A stretch of DNA of 64,000 bases from assembly GCA_032622095.1 (NCBI GenBank), contig CP136061.1, forward strand, positions 83,612,324-83,676,323. The letters are read 5' to 3'. Below, in pieces: positions 1-12,500 of this stretch; position 1 is the first letter of the stretch; each line of letters opens with the position of its first letter. Source of the DNA: Siphonodentalium dalli (taxonomy: Eukaryota > Mollusca > Scaphopoda > Gadilida > Siphonodentaliidae). The notes below the pieces were generated by a model. That model was not told the DNA's origin, did not search any database, and saw only the letters and a list, made by a program, of their open reading frames with translations. Both the position numbers and the translations under genes were made by a program.

Positions 1-43
1 GTGTCATGCAAAAGGTGATGTTTACATCAGGTGACAAATATTG

Positions 44-440
44 TTAACCCTTTACCCAACAAACCGGCCAAAACCGGCCAAATAAAGCTTCAACAGCCTA
101 AAATATATTCGGTCTGTCTCAATAGAACCATACAAATATGGATATCATTGGAACCGGCTCCTTGACCGCATTGTGATAGTTACAGTTAGCCCTGTGCCAA
201 TGCATTCTCTTATATATGCGAGTTGACCATAGGTCGCCTCGCATATATAAGAGAATGCATTGGCCTAAAAACAAATTTTTTAACACTTTTTACCATTTTT
301 TCTTACATTCTTTAACAATTTTATAATTTTTAATGTGTTAAGCCAATGCATTCTCTTATATATGCGAGGCGACCTATGGTCGACTCGCATATATAAGAGA
401 ATGCATTGGCACAAGGCCCTTCTGTTGGGTAAAGGGTTAA
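44..440. mobile_element. Two-hairpin TTAA MITE, family i (copy 1)
   Basis: Element 48-436 is bounded by TTAA at 44-47 and 437-440, with terminal inverted repeats CCCTTTACCCAACA / TGTTGGGTAAAGGG. TTAA target sites and CCC-starting termini are the piggyBac pattern; there is no coding capacity. Inside are two near-perfect 67-bp palindromes (197-263 and 343-409) in opposite orientation, separated by an A/T spacer. Confidence 0.8.
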
Positions 441-2862
441 TGACTTGAATCGTCACGAATAGTTTACTCATTATTTACTCGAGCAACGCTAGTAATAAAT
501 TACAACAAGTACACAATATACATGAGCATGTTTCATTGCATGTTATTAATAATATTGCTTGATTAATTTCAAAATTATATATTGAAAACTTGTATAGCAA
601 TAATTAACTGAACCTTGTAAAATAATTATACATATATTTATGTGTTTATTCCCCCATAATTTGAAGAGCATATAGCATGCATGTACTATTTTGACAAACG
701 AATAACACAAGCAGACGAGAACATATACAGATGAGTAGTTCACACGAAATATGTCTGCTTGTTGTGCTATATACTATCGTTGATTTCAAATTCAAAGATC
801 AATCCATATGTGGCGTGTAACATATAGTTATGGGGAAATGACGTACTTACTGCAAAAGTCATTATAAGTATTTATACCCAGTCAGATTGATTAGGCTGCA
901 TGGCAACCGGATAGTCTATGTATATTATGTACATACATGCATATTCCATGTTTCACTCTATTTATTTTTTGTATACTATCTCCATTTATATTTCTCAATA
1001 TCTATTTATGTATTTTGGATCAGAGAATAAAGCATATATACGGGGTTGAAACTGGTTATATCAAATTGACACCTTTGTCAATATTAAATATATACACTGT
1101 AGTTGTATCTTAATGATTATAACACAGGTGGGGCATCGTGTATGACGGTGATGTTTACATAACTATTTTTATTTCTTTACCGGTCCCTGCGTCCTGATGT
1201 AATCGCTCTATAAATATTGATTGATTGTATCTTATCTTATATTTGCCAGCCACCTGAATTGTTAAGAATGTGTGGCTACTGCGAGTGCGTAGTTGACATT
1301 CTTAAGCTGGTGATCCCAAACAGATAATAAATACATAAGTGTTTGTAATTGAAAGATAGACAGCAGGACGAAAAATGGGGATGGAAGCACAAGTTATATC
1401 AACTTAGAAAATATCTTCTCCCATAATATATTGGCCAAATTAACAACTCGAATTAGAACGGATGAATAAGATAAATAATTATATAATATAATCAAAGGGA
1501 TATGTCATGGATGAAGCAAACCGAATAATAATGATAGTAACATTTATGCTGGTTCGGAAGTAAACGCTGTGAATCACAACATGACAGTATTATGCGCAGG
1601 TGTAAAGGTTATTGAGCGATTTTATGTGTGTTCAGTTGCATAATATCATTGGTCCAATCTGTTTCTTCGTTGCCAAGACGTTAAATACATATTGTGGACT
1701 TGTTCGGTGCGTGAAATTGATCAGTTATTACTCATGTGTCAACATTGGGATTGTAGCATTCTACTAACATCGCCGAAATTTCAAACAAATCGACCATACC
1801 ACTCCATAGAAAACAACATCTGAACTTCGCTCAATTGTATATAATTACATCTCAATTCGGGCCGCAATTTCGGCGACAAACTAACACAAATTATTTCGCC
1901 ATCGAGAGTCATTATATTTAATTAATGTATAAGAATGACTGCGTGTGTTGTCAATTTGGATTAATATTCATAAAAAATAACTACTTTGAGCACCCTACCG
2001 GGTGTTTCACATCACTTTAAGTTGGTATATGCAGATAAGGCTTCAACACAAAATATGTCAACAATGTGGTACCCGATGTCATTTATCAAGGCATGAAGAG
2101 ATACACAATCAAGAATAATATATTCAACAACTCGTGCATATTGACTCGAACAATGATTTCAGGTACCATTGTCCCGGAAAGATGCATTGACTATGATTCG
2201 TCCAGCCAATAGAAAGACAAATTTCTCTCATGGAATCCGCCAATATAGTTCTCATAATCCGATGGTCGCATCGATGGGTCGGTGGAGTTCAATGCGACCA
2301 GGGAGGTGTCATCTGACATACAGCAATAATTAACTGAACATTTATGTGTATAATTTTTCCCGGACACCGGAATCTTATGGGGAAGTTATGCACACGGCCT
2401 TCGTGATCTCAGGCAGAAAATCGCTTCGCAAATGAAACCTGGCGTCGCGGGGATCTAAAGAGAACATAAGGTGATATAGTCAATGCGATGCTAAATGTGC
2501 TGTCACATGCGGTCATAGTTGTGTATACTAACCATAAAAGCAAGGTATCAGGAGATTGCAACGATCGATAACGTTTTTACCGTAACGGTTGCCTATTTTC
2601 GAGTCAAATTATTGTAAATAAAACTGTTTATGTCAAATCACTAATCCTCTGGTCACAGTCCTTGTCTTTTAGTATGTTTCTATTTGTAAATATTTATTAT
2701 TACGATTATTTATTATCATTTTGACAAACTCCTGTGATATATCATACAAACAACACATAGGAGAGATATATTGTTAAGGTTGTTGCCTGATTGGTGAGTG
2801 AAAAAAGTCACCAATTACCTAATGCCCACATACCAGTTGTCAGAATATAAAATATTTCTAAA
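441..2862. other. Upstream flank, no gene seen
   Basis: AT-rich with stops in all frames. 1677-1826 is a diverged direct copy of 3938-4082. Near 2344-2395 is a fragment (cccggacaccgg) also seen near 5165 and, inverted, near 11500: a dispersed repeat without visible ends. Confidence 0.5.
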
Positions 2863-2879
2863 ATGTTATCAACAATCAT

Positions 2880-3235
2880 ATGTACCCCAGTAGGTGTATA
2901 TCCCTCACTGTCTACTAGTTTGTGTATATCCCTCCCTGTTTACCATTATGTGTATGTCCCCATGTACCATTATTCTGTGTATATCCCTCACTGTGGACTA
3001 GTTTGTGTATATCCCCATATACCCTATATAGTATGTGTATATCCCCATGTACAATATTATGTGTATATCCCCATGTACCCTATTCTGTGTATCACTCATG
3101 GTGTACTAGTTTATATATATCCCCATGTACCCTATTATGTGTATATCCTCCCTGTGTACTATTATGTGTATATCCCATGTACCCTATTATGCGTATATCG
3201 CTCAATGTAGCATAGTAAGCGTGTATCCCTCCCTG
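2880..3235. repeat. Degenerate ~28-bp minisatellite
   Basis: Irregular repeats of a gtgtatatccccatgtacc-type core with changing spacers. Two frames stay open through it only because of the repetition. Confidence 0.8.
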
Positions 3236-3299
3236 TGATTTTCTATTCTAAGTAGAGTATGGTAAATACACAATCTCCTAAACAGAGGTCATAATTATT

Positions 3300-3335
3300 T
3301 ATAAAGACATCCCGCACTTCAACTCAGAGCTCCTC
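3300..3335 (+). promoter_or_regulatory. Possible TATA-type core promoter
   Basis: TATAAA at 3300-3305 is followed about 25-30 bases on by a CA-containing, C-rich stretch usable as an initiator. It would give a 5' UTR of about 220 nt ahead of the ATG at 3550. TATAAA is common by chance in AT-rich DNA. Confidence 0.25.
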
Positions 3336-3382
3336 CATTATTGACCGACTCAGAAATATCGACTCGAGAGTTGACAACACAC

Positions 3383-3514
3383 ACTATCCCATTAAAAGCG
3401 ATTGGATACCTATCGGAGTTTCAGTTGCAGGAGGTGAAGACGCGATATACTATCCCATTCAAATGTGACGGGGCGCCTAACGGAGTTTCAGTCAGAATAG
3501 GTCATACTTTGATC
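3383..3514 (+). repeat. 66-bp imperfect tandem pair upstream of the start codon
   Basis: Two units, 3383-3448 and 3449-3514, share actatcccatt at their starts and cggagtttcagt in the middle. They lie in the presumed promoter or 5' UTR. The second contains ATG directly followed by TGA (3463-3468), a minimal start-stop upstream ORF. Confidence 0.5.
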
Positions 3515-3549
3515 GGACTGTCCAAGAATTTTAAGCAGCATTGTGCGCC

Positions 3550-3877
3550 ATGTCCGGACTACTAACAATTACTGTGTGTGCCTCAAACGTCATTGTTTTT
3601 CTTGTATTTTGTTCAAATGCACAAACTTCAGAATCGTATAAAGCAGAGTTGGAACCAGCATTCGATAATTTGATTTGCGAAGCGAACGTTTTGTCATCAT
3701 TCGTTTCAAGTTCGGACATTCAGTGTTTGGCATATTGTGCAAATGACCAGAACTGTCGTTCTTTTGTCTACGTCAGCAAAAATGACCAGTGCCAGCTCCA
3801 CTCAAGTGGCCTTTTCAGAGGCGCATGCACAACCAACAAAACCGGCGCAAGATATTACCTTATGCAGTACAGATCTG
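3550..3877 (+). CDS. Exon 1: signal peptide and PAN/apple domain
   Basis: ATG at 3550 starts MSGLLTITV, followed by a hydrophobic stretch (VIVFLVF) and a likely signal cleavage near residue 24-25. An in-frame TTG lies three codons upstream, but 3550 is the first ATG. The PAN core is complete in this exon: C43, then C59-x3-C63-x5-C69, the SFVY strand, C81 and C93. The exon ends TCTG|GTGAGC at 3877 after one base of codon 110 (phase 1). Having signal and domain in one exon is typical of secreted modular proteins. Confidence 0.8.
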
Positions 3878-6800
3878 GTGAGCAATTTTTCGAGTTTCTC
3901 AATTATCTGTCTCCAAATTATGTTTGACTTTGGTACACGTTATTTAAAGACATATTATGTACCTGTTCGGGTGCGTGAAACTGATATGTTAGTATTCATG
4001 TGCTATACCAACTGGGGGAATGTAGCATTATATTAACATCACCGAAAATCTCAACCAAATCGACCCTACCACTCCATAGAAAACATACCACTCCATACAA
4101 ACCATACCACTCCATACAAACCATACCACTCCATACAAACCATACCACTCCATACAAACCATACCACTCCATACAACCCATACCACTCCATACAAACCAT
4201 ACCACTCCATACAAACCGCACCCCTCCATACAAACCATACCACTCCATACAACCCATACCACTCCATACAAACCATACCACTCCATACAAACCATACCAC
4301 ACATACTATTGTGACTAATGGCGTGTTACGACCTGACCACGCCATGTTAAACAAAGTAACACTAGCTAACGAAGGAGTTAATCGAAGCTATATAGATTCA
4401 CTACACAACTAAACATGTGTATATTGATAACATTGTCTCTCGCTGACAGGTTTGTCCCAGGCCAGATACTGGAAATGGAATATCTCATTCCCCCAATTGC
4501 ATTCATGTTTATCAAATTGGACGTTGGTTGAAAGACCTTTCGCACCAATAATGATTTGTAGCAGAATAATCTATACAAATACACTAAATTGTATTTGTTT
4601 GTCTGTTTGTATGTTCGCTGTCTGTCTGGCTATGGTCGACCAAACGTGTGACATGGGATAGGTGCAGTTGGTATCAGATGTCAGATTAATTTAATTAAAC
4701 TAATCAATGATATACCTACACTGGTTGGAACATGGTGGTTGAAAATTGATTTGCATGGTTAAATTTACCCGAGAACTGTCATTGGATAGGTGCCGTTGAC
4801 ATCATGCTACCTATATAGGCACTAATGGACGGTTTATGAATAGTCAATGAAATGGATTGTTAAATGCAATCTTCCAAAAACAGAGTCTGTATTAGTACGG
4901 AGAAAAAGAATAACACAAACCCACCATCTTTAAAATATCTATCCAATGAAGTTAAATCGTATTGAAGCAACATGGGCTGACCATATTGAATATGGTGACG
5001 GCCGAACATCAATGGGACTCTTATACCAAGACAACATAATACATATACATAAGACAGAAGGTCATCAGAAGGACATTAATTGACAACATGTATATGGCCA
5101 GAATTAGAATGTGTTTCACCTGTATGGGACAACTGTACAACAAAGTAATCAGATATATTCACTGTGTATATCCGACACCGGACATTATGCAGGAATTTTG
5201 CCAATTTTGTCTTCTTGATAGTATATACCAATGTTAGAATTTAATCAATTTCATTGATAATGCGTACTAATTTTGACAGAGTCTCTCGCTGAATACGTTC
5301 GCTATACAATGGCCTTGGTGGAGTATCGACGAATAGTTGAACGGTTCAACCAACACACTCGGAGTACTGTTCAATGGTAGCGCGTTCCTGCACGGGAAAA
5401 TATAAATAATGTGAGCAAAAACGCTTCTTATTAAATACACCCTCTTCAATTTCCTTGAGTTAACAATATGTTCATGAAGAGCTTGTACCAACGAAGAAAT
5501 GGTGGTAATTTGTATGGCAATTGTCAGCGCATCCGCGCATAATCAAACATATACGTTAGATACTAGTGTACGGCAAATTACAAATCACAATATATTTACC
5601 GTCGTGCGAATTGGCGCTGTCGCCTTCAAGAATGAAATAACTTTATATCCCAGAAATCGACACATACTGTGTTTTTTTGTTTTTTCGATAAAAGTCAAAC
5701 AAACGAGATGAATACGATCGACTGATTATATTTAAGACGAACTAGACCGTGTTATCCGTTCCCCAGGTAGTTATTCGTTGCAATGGAATCTGCTGAAACG
5801 AAGTCAGGCCAGGATTTTTAAGGAGATCACTTGCTCCATATTGACTTGAAATTTATTTTATATCTATAATATACAAAAGGGGTTAGGGAAATTTGTTTGG
5901 CAACTAATTAAGCCCTTCCTGGATGTTCCAGCTCCCCGGAACTCCTATACAATTGAAATAATGAGGGTGGTAATTACTCCACTGCACGGGTTACATATTT
6001 GGCTCCTCCCAATTAAAATTTCAATGTAAGTATGATTTTTGCCTTCACATTATAGCTGCTGGTCAAAGAATATAGGCATCAATACAATATCTGTGTTCAT
6101 CATTGCTGAACTAATGAAAAATATTGTTGTTTTCCTTTTCCAATACATTTATTTGTGATCATAAACTTGATGAGCATGAAAGATATTCATCTATACATAA
6201 ATATTCATCTATATACATATATTATTCCCTAAATTGTTCTTATCATTCCTGCAGATATGGGATTATGAATCCCCTTGCTTGATTCAAGGAGGGTGGGTTT
6301 CAGCAATGCGACTCTCTTGCAGTTGTCAAACGGCCAGGCCTGCTGCATCCTGAACAAATGTCAGTTGTTTAAATTGGACATACATGTAGATTAATGGGTA
6401 GGATCTTGGCTTTGCATTGAGTTATCCTACAAGAACAAGTGACATAAGTTTGCCATTGCGATTCTTTTCACCATATGGATGGCAGCGACAATAAAACTTA
6501 ATATAATAGTCCAAAATTATCTCTATATGGAGCGCTGTGGTGTTGGGGGGGGGGGGTCATCAACATTATTTTTAAATATTCGCCGAAAACGTGCGCAGCT
6601 GCCAATAATTTCACCAGTAATGTCCTTACCACATCGTTCATGCACTTGGGTTATAATGGGCTTCCTATTTGCAATTCATTTGTAATCAGACAGCACCATG
6701 CCCATAACGTGATGTCGGTTCAATGCGCCGTTTACATGTACTGTGCTTGTGTCAAACAGATACAGTCTTTATTGAGGAGACCATTCAAAACTCTCAGCAT

Positions 6801-9519
6801 TGAGCTATTCTCCAACATGATCGAAGCGAATATGGAAACGATAGTTGATATACTTTCTTATAATTCTTCCATAACAGCTATTCTGGATATTATGATTCCG
6901 ATGAAACAAGTCAAAGTGGGCAGACGTTACAACCCATTGTTCACTGATGATGTTTCCAACGCGAAAAAATGTCGGCGTAAACTTTCTGTTAACCCTTTAC
7001 CCAACACACCGGCCAAAACCGGCCAAATAAAGCTTCAACAGCCTAAAATATCTTCGGTCTGTCTCAATAGAACCATACAAATATGGATATCATTGGAACC
7101 GGCTCCTTGACCACATTGTGATGGTTATAGGTATGCCCTGTGCCAATGCATTCTCTTATATATTGGCCTAAACTAAATCTTTTTTAACACTTTTTACCAT
7201 TTTTTCTTACATTCTTTAACAATTTTATAATTGTTAATGTGTTAAGCCAATGCATTCTCTTATATATGCGAGGCGACCTATGGTCGACTCGCATATATAA
7301 GAGAATGCATTGGCACAGGGCCCTTCTGTTGGGTAAAGGGTTAAATTTTCCAGTCATCCGACACCACAACATAAAGCTGAACTTATTGATTGTTCTAGAA
7401 GCGTGGTGAAAATGGTGCATGAGGCCAAGACATCGCCCCCTTTGAGACTTCATTAACTAATGCCAACCAAAAGCAGATATTCGAGGGTGTTAAGCTGCTG
7501 ACCAAAGTGGGGAGTGCCGAGTTACCAAAATGCGTCAATGGTGAACTTTTAGCCAATAGATTTGTCATCTATTTTTATGACAAAATTGATACTACCCGGA
7601 CGTCTTTTTCCGTGACCATACAGGTGCGACCTACATATCCAATTCCTATATTGCCTTCTAGCAATTTTTGTGATGTAACACATTCAGATACAGAGAAAGA
7701 GTTGAACGAAGGATAAATCATGTTCACTGGATCCTGCCCTGACTAAATTTATGAAAATAATCATGTCAGACCTTATATTGTATTTGTATTCGCCCGTGTT
7801 GTTGGAGGTTCGCTTACAAATGGAGTGGTGCCCGATGAAATGAAAACTGCGATTGTTACACCGATTCTAAAAAACTCTTCGCTAGACCCTGAAGTTCTGA
7901 AAAATTATAGGCCTGTATCGAACCTATCATTTATATCTAAAGTGCTGGAAAAAGCTGTGAGTCTACTCAAACACGTAAAGGATCATGAACTGTTTAAAAA
8001 ATACCAATCAGCATATCGACTCAATCACTCTCGCGAATCTGCGCTCATCAAAGTCAAGAACGACATTGACATTTGTCTGAACCGTAGTAAATGTGTGTTG
8101 CTTCTGATGTTGGACCTGAGTGCGGCTTTCGATACATGCGATCACACCGTCCAATCGGAACGTCTTAGCGAACTTATTGGAAGTCAAGGAACCGCTCTAT
8201 GTAGGTTCGAATCGTATCTGTCAAGTAGAAAGCACAAGTTTGTGATTCGGGAGTCTGTTTCCACCGAGTTTGTTCTTGGTGTGGGTGTGCACCTAGGGAT
8301 CAATCCTTGGACCTCTTTTTATTTTTGTGTATACTTTGCCTCTCAACTGAGTCGTCACTCTGTTCATTACCATCTATATGCAGATGACACACAAATTACA
8401 TCGAATTTTCTCGTAAGGATGCTGACGGATACTCTGAGGAAATTCAACGCATTGAAGCTTGTTATGTAGATGTCAAAAGCTGGATGCAGAGCAATAAATT
8501 AAAGTTAAATGACGATAAATCAGAATTTATTGTCTTGGGATCTCGATACTCTCTCCAAGCTCTGTCTCTATCCAACAATAACAACAAAGGTGAACAATTC
8601 AATATTCGACTTGGAGACACAACAATTTCACCGTGCTCTAGTATTCGTAACCTGAGAGCGCATTTTGACTCTCATGTGACAATGGAAACCATGGTCTCTA
8701 ACATGCTCAAAACATGCTACTTCCATATCAGGTGTCTGCGGCTTGTTCGCTGCCATCTAAGCAAAGAGGCCATGAAGCCGCACTATCTTATCTCTTGTGA
8801 TTTTGAGCGTTGACAGTCTGAATGTTTTGCTGACAAACATTACGCAAGATAATATTCAATGACTAGATGTCCTAATTAACAACTGCACAAGGCTGATCTG
8901 CAACAAACTAAAATATGACAGAATAACGCACACTCTGATCAAAGTGCACATTATGACTTTCAGTTCCCGTGTCTAATTTAAATGTGCAGTGACTGTCTAT
9001 AACTCTATCCGCCAAATAAATCAGAAATGTTTGTGGTCAATACTAGAGCGGCCGGAGCTCGGAGTCGCGCTAAATTCTGCTGCCAAAACATTAAAACTGC
9101 CAATAAGCCTCATCACAACTATGGACACCGATCATTCCAGGAGGTTGCTACATCTGTTTTGGAACAGGCTGTACTTCAACATTCGATGTTGTGACACTTT
9201 GTCAGCGTTCAAGCGAGAACTAAAAACACACATTTTCCGTCTGTGCTTCAAATTGCAACAGACAAATAAAAAACAGTAAATTATGCATCCACTTCTTAGC
9301 TTCAAATCAGATATTTAAGTGCAATGACTTTTATTTGAGTTTTAATTATTTTTTACCGCTGTGTATAGTTTTAACAACTCACATTTTTAAATATCCTACT
9401 CCGTATTTTAAATTCCTTGTTGTTGACCAATTGTTTTTTATTGTGAACTTTTATGTACCTTTTTATGTAAAGCGCATTGGAGCTAATTGATGTCTAATGC
9501 GTTTTTAAATGTATATATC

Positions 9520-9553
<34 letters not shown>

Positions 9554-12500
9554 TAATAATAAGGTATAAATGGCACATATTGCGAACGAGGTATTCATTC
9601 TGTCCAAATGTCATCATTTGAGATCGCACCCGTAGTTGGGTCTATTCAGGTGGCCAACGAAACAACATGTGAGATATGCGGATTTAATACTAAATACAAG
9701 TATAACCTGAAGATACATAAATCAAGACGTTATGGAACTATATCACCAAGTGTGATATAGCAACCATACGAGACACAAGCTCAGAAAAACACAATGTGTG
9801 TGGAATTTGTACAGGATGGAATACTAATCGGCAGTGTCTAAGTGGAAGCAGTTTATATTGTTATAGTCGAAAAAGGGAGATAGCTCCGTCAAATATCACC
9901 AGCTATGAACCACATTCAAGTTGACTTGAACAATATGATGGATATCCCTGATGCCAAGTTTAGTTTGGATTAGTTCATATTTACTTACTGAAACTATCCG
10001 GACAACACCAAAATGACAAATTATAGGTCTGATAAGGACTATAGCTCTAATAAAAATTATCTGCCCGGAACTATATTGGAAATCGACCTCAATAATGCAA
10101 TGTTTATAACTCATGTCCAGTTTCGTTCGGATCGGATATTATTCACCGGAGTTATTAACCGGCCAACATGAAAATAGCAATTTCTAAGTGAAAAAGGAGT
10201 CACAAATCAGAGAAAAATATCTACGGCCTAGAACCATAATTGAAATTGACCTCAATATTGTATTTGTCACTCCTCGTAAGAAGTGTATTTTCGATCGGAT
10301 AACATGAACTGGAGTTAACAGCCTGGCAAGAAATCGGACTGACACACGAACGGACGCGTGAACGAACTGACGCAGCTGATTACAATAGTTTTCCGAAAGT
10401 ATCAGGGGGGGGCAATAAATAAACTTGAAAGTGAAGTTTTATCACAAATAAATATGTTTTGCATTTTCACTTACGCTCCTTATGCAGGCAACTTGTAATT
10501 TTAAAACGAACATCTGCTTGCCCCATTTATCGAGCTACATGGATAATGCAGATGTTACTATGGTGACATTTATAATAACACCAAGACATAATTCACATAG
10601 TTCGCAGCATATTTTATTTTATATTTAAGATAAAACCATTGTTGGCGTGCTGTTACTAACCAGTACTAGTGCGGATGTGTGAAGTCAGATTTGGTGTAAA
10701 CTAAGATTGACTTCGAACATTAGTAAATTGGAGGTCTATAACCATTGATTATCATTTCAATGTTTGGCGTTTAGGGCAAATATGTATCATAACATTGTCA
10801 AATATGATAGTTTGTGTTAAATTGCATTGAGGACATTCAAATGTGTCATGCCAACTAGAGTTCTGATAGATAGCCCCCTCTGATGTGATTTTAAAGCTAA
10901 AACATCATTGAATTGGCATACACGCGGTGTTCCAATGAGCTGGAAAGTAACAAAATGACACAATCGTCACCGTTATTATGTCTAAATATACGACTCCCAT
11001 TTTGCCCCAATTATTTGCCTACAATTGGCAGATATTGTTTTGGGCTTGCAGTATGCCGTACAGTAACAAAACTTGCGAAATGCAATTTGCACGACAGTGC
11101 TCCTGCAATTAGCCGTACACCAAATAATTATGTCTTTCGCCAATAATTTTAAATAACAGCCACAAAAAACTCATGTTTGGTGCTATGTAAGTCAGTGTGG
11201 ACCTTTATTGCGTCACGCGCATTGCAATATGTAAACGCACAGACGTTTTAGATATAAGAAAATCGCTGTTTATCAGACCAAGTTACAGACGATCCGTATA
11301 ATTTAATGTAATAATCGTGATTTCTGAGGACATACTTCATATCCAGAATGTATAGATAGTATATCTTAGAAGTATATTATACTTTGCTATTATTCAGAGG
11401 GATGTTATCTTCCTGATGTGTCATGGTTTTTAACAATCACGAATATTCGGTAAAAAAATATCGACATATTGTGTAAACAAATGAAATTTTCCTGTATAAT
11501 TTCCGGTGTCGGATATACACAGTGATATTAGATACAATGCGAAGCTGTGCTAAAACAACGCTATTTTAGACAGGGCCACACTATCCAAAAGTAGAGAAAA
11601 CTCGGCATTAATAGTTTCTTAAATGACTAAGAAAGCCACCCCATTTTGTCTATACTTACATGTTCCTCCGCAAAAAGGAAACTGGTGTACACACGACATG
11701 TAATTGTTAACTATGGAATGTATTATTGAGAAATCAAATATGATTAAACTAATAATAATTTTAATTAATTAATTAAATATATACCCAAAATGGTTGGACC
11801 GTGGTCGCTTGAAATTGGTATTCAATGGAATATTGGACCCGGGGAGTACAAACGGATAGTTGTTGTTGATCCTAATGGGGAACTTAAGTATTATATTATC
11901 GCATATGATCAATAAAGATCGTTCCTTGTCAGCTACGACGAAATGTGGGGGAAATTTACCAGGGAAATATCATGGAGTTTGCGCGTTTGATATCATATGA
12001 CTTGCTAGAAAACTAATCTATATCTATATTTGCGAATGTATGTCGGTCTGTCTGTGTTCTATATAAATCCACAGGGGACCATCTAGATGATACCAAAGGG
12101 GTACACTAGGGGTAACTTTTTACGAGAAAGATAATGGTGCGAGTTTTTTAAGTGACGCCGTTATTGTCAGGGGCAGAAAAGGGGGAGGGGCAGATTGTTT
12201 TTGTCGCCGATTGCCACGAAACTTACATATAATCATCCCCATGATATGAAAAATATAATGGTGTGGTTTAGATATGTCCACCAAATTTGATAAAAACAAT
12301 TGTTTAGTCGCCGATTAGCACCAAACTTATAAATAATCATCTCCATGATATCAGGAGTGTAATTGTGTGGTATAAAGATGTCACAAGTGGGGCCATTCGA
12401 GTCAGTGGCGCATAGAGGTGAAAGGGACATAAACAATTATAACAGTATGTTTAGCGTCGATTTCCACCAGATTGATACATAATCCTCTCCGTAATATGAG

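Noticed and set aside
2863..3215. Two overlapping long open frames rich in Tyr/Pro/Cys
   Set aside because: They are translations of a ~28-bp minisatellite; openness follows from the repetition.
3996..4354. Open frames of ~100 aa on both strands (CMEWYGLYGVVW repeats)
   Set aside because: Produced by the 19-bp minisatellite; no protein family, and both strands are open at once.
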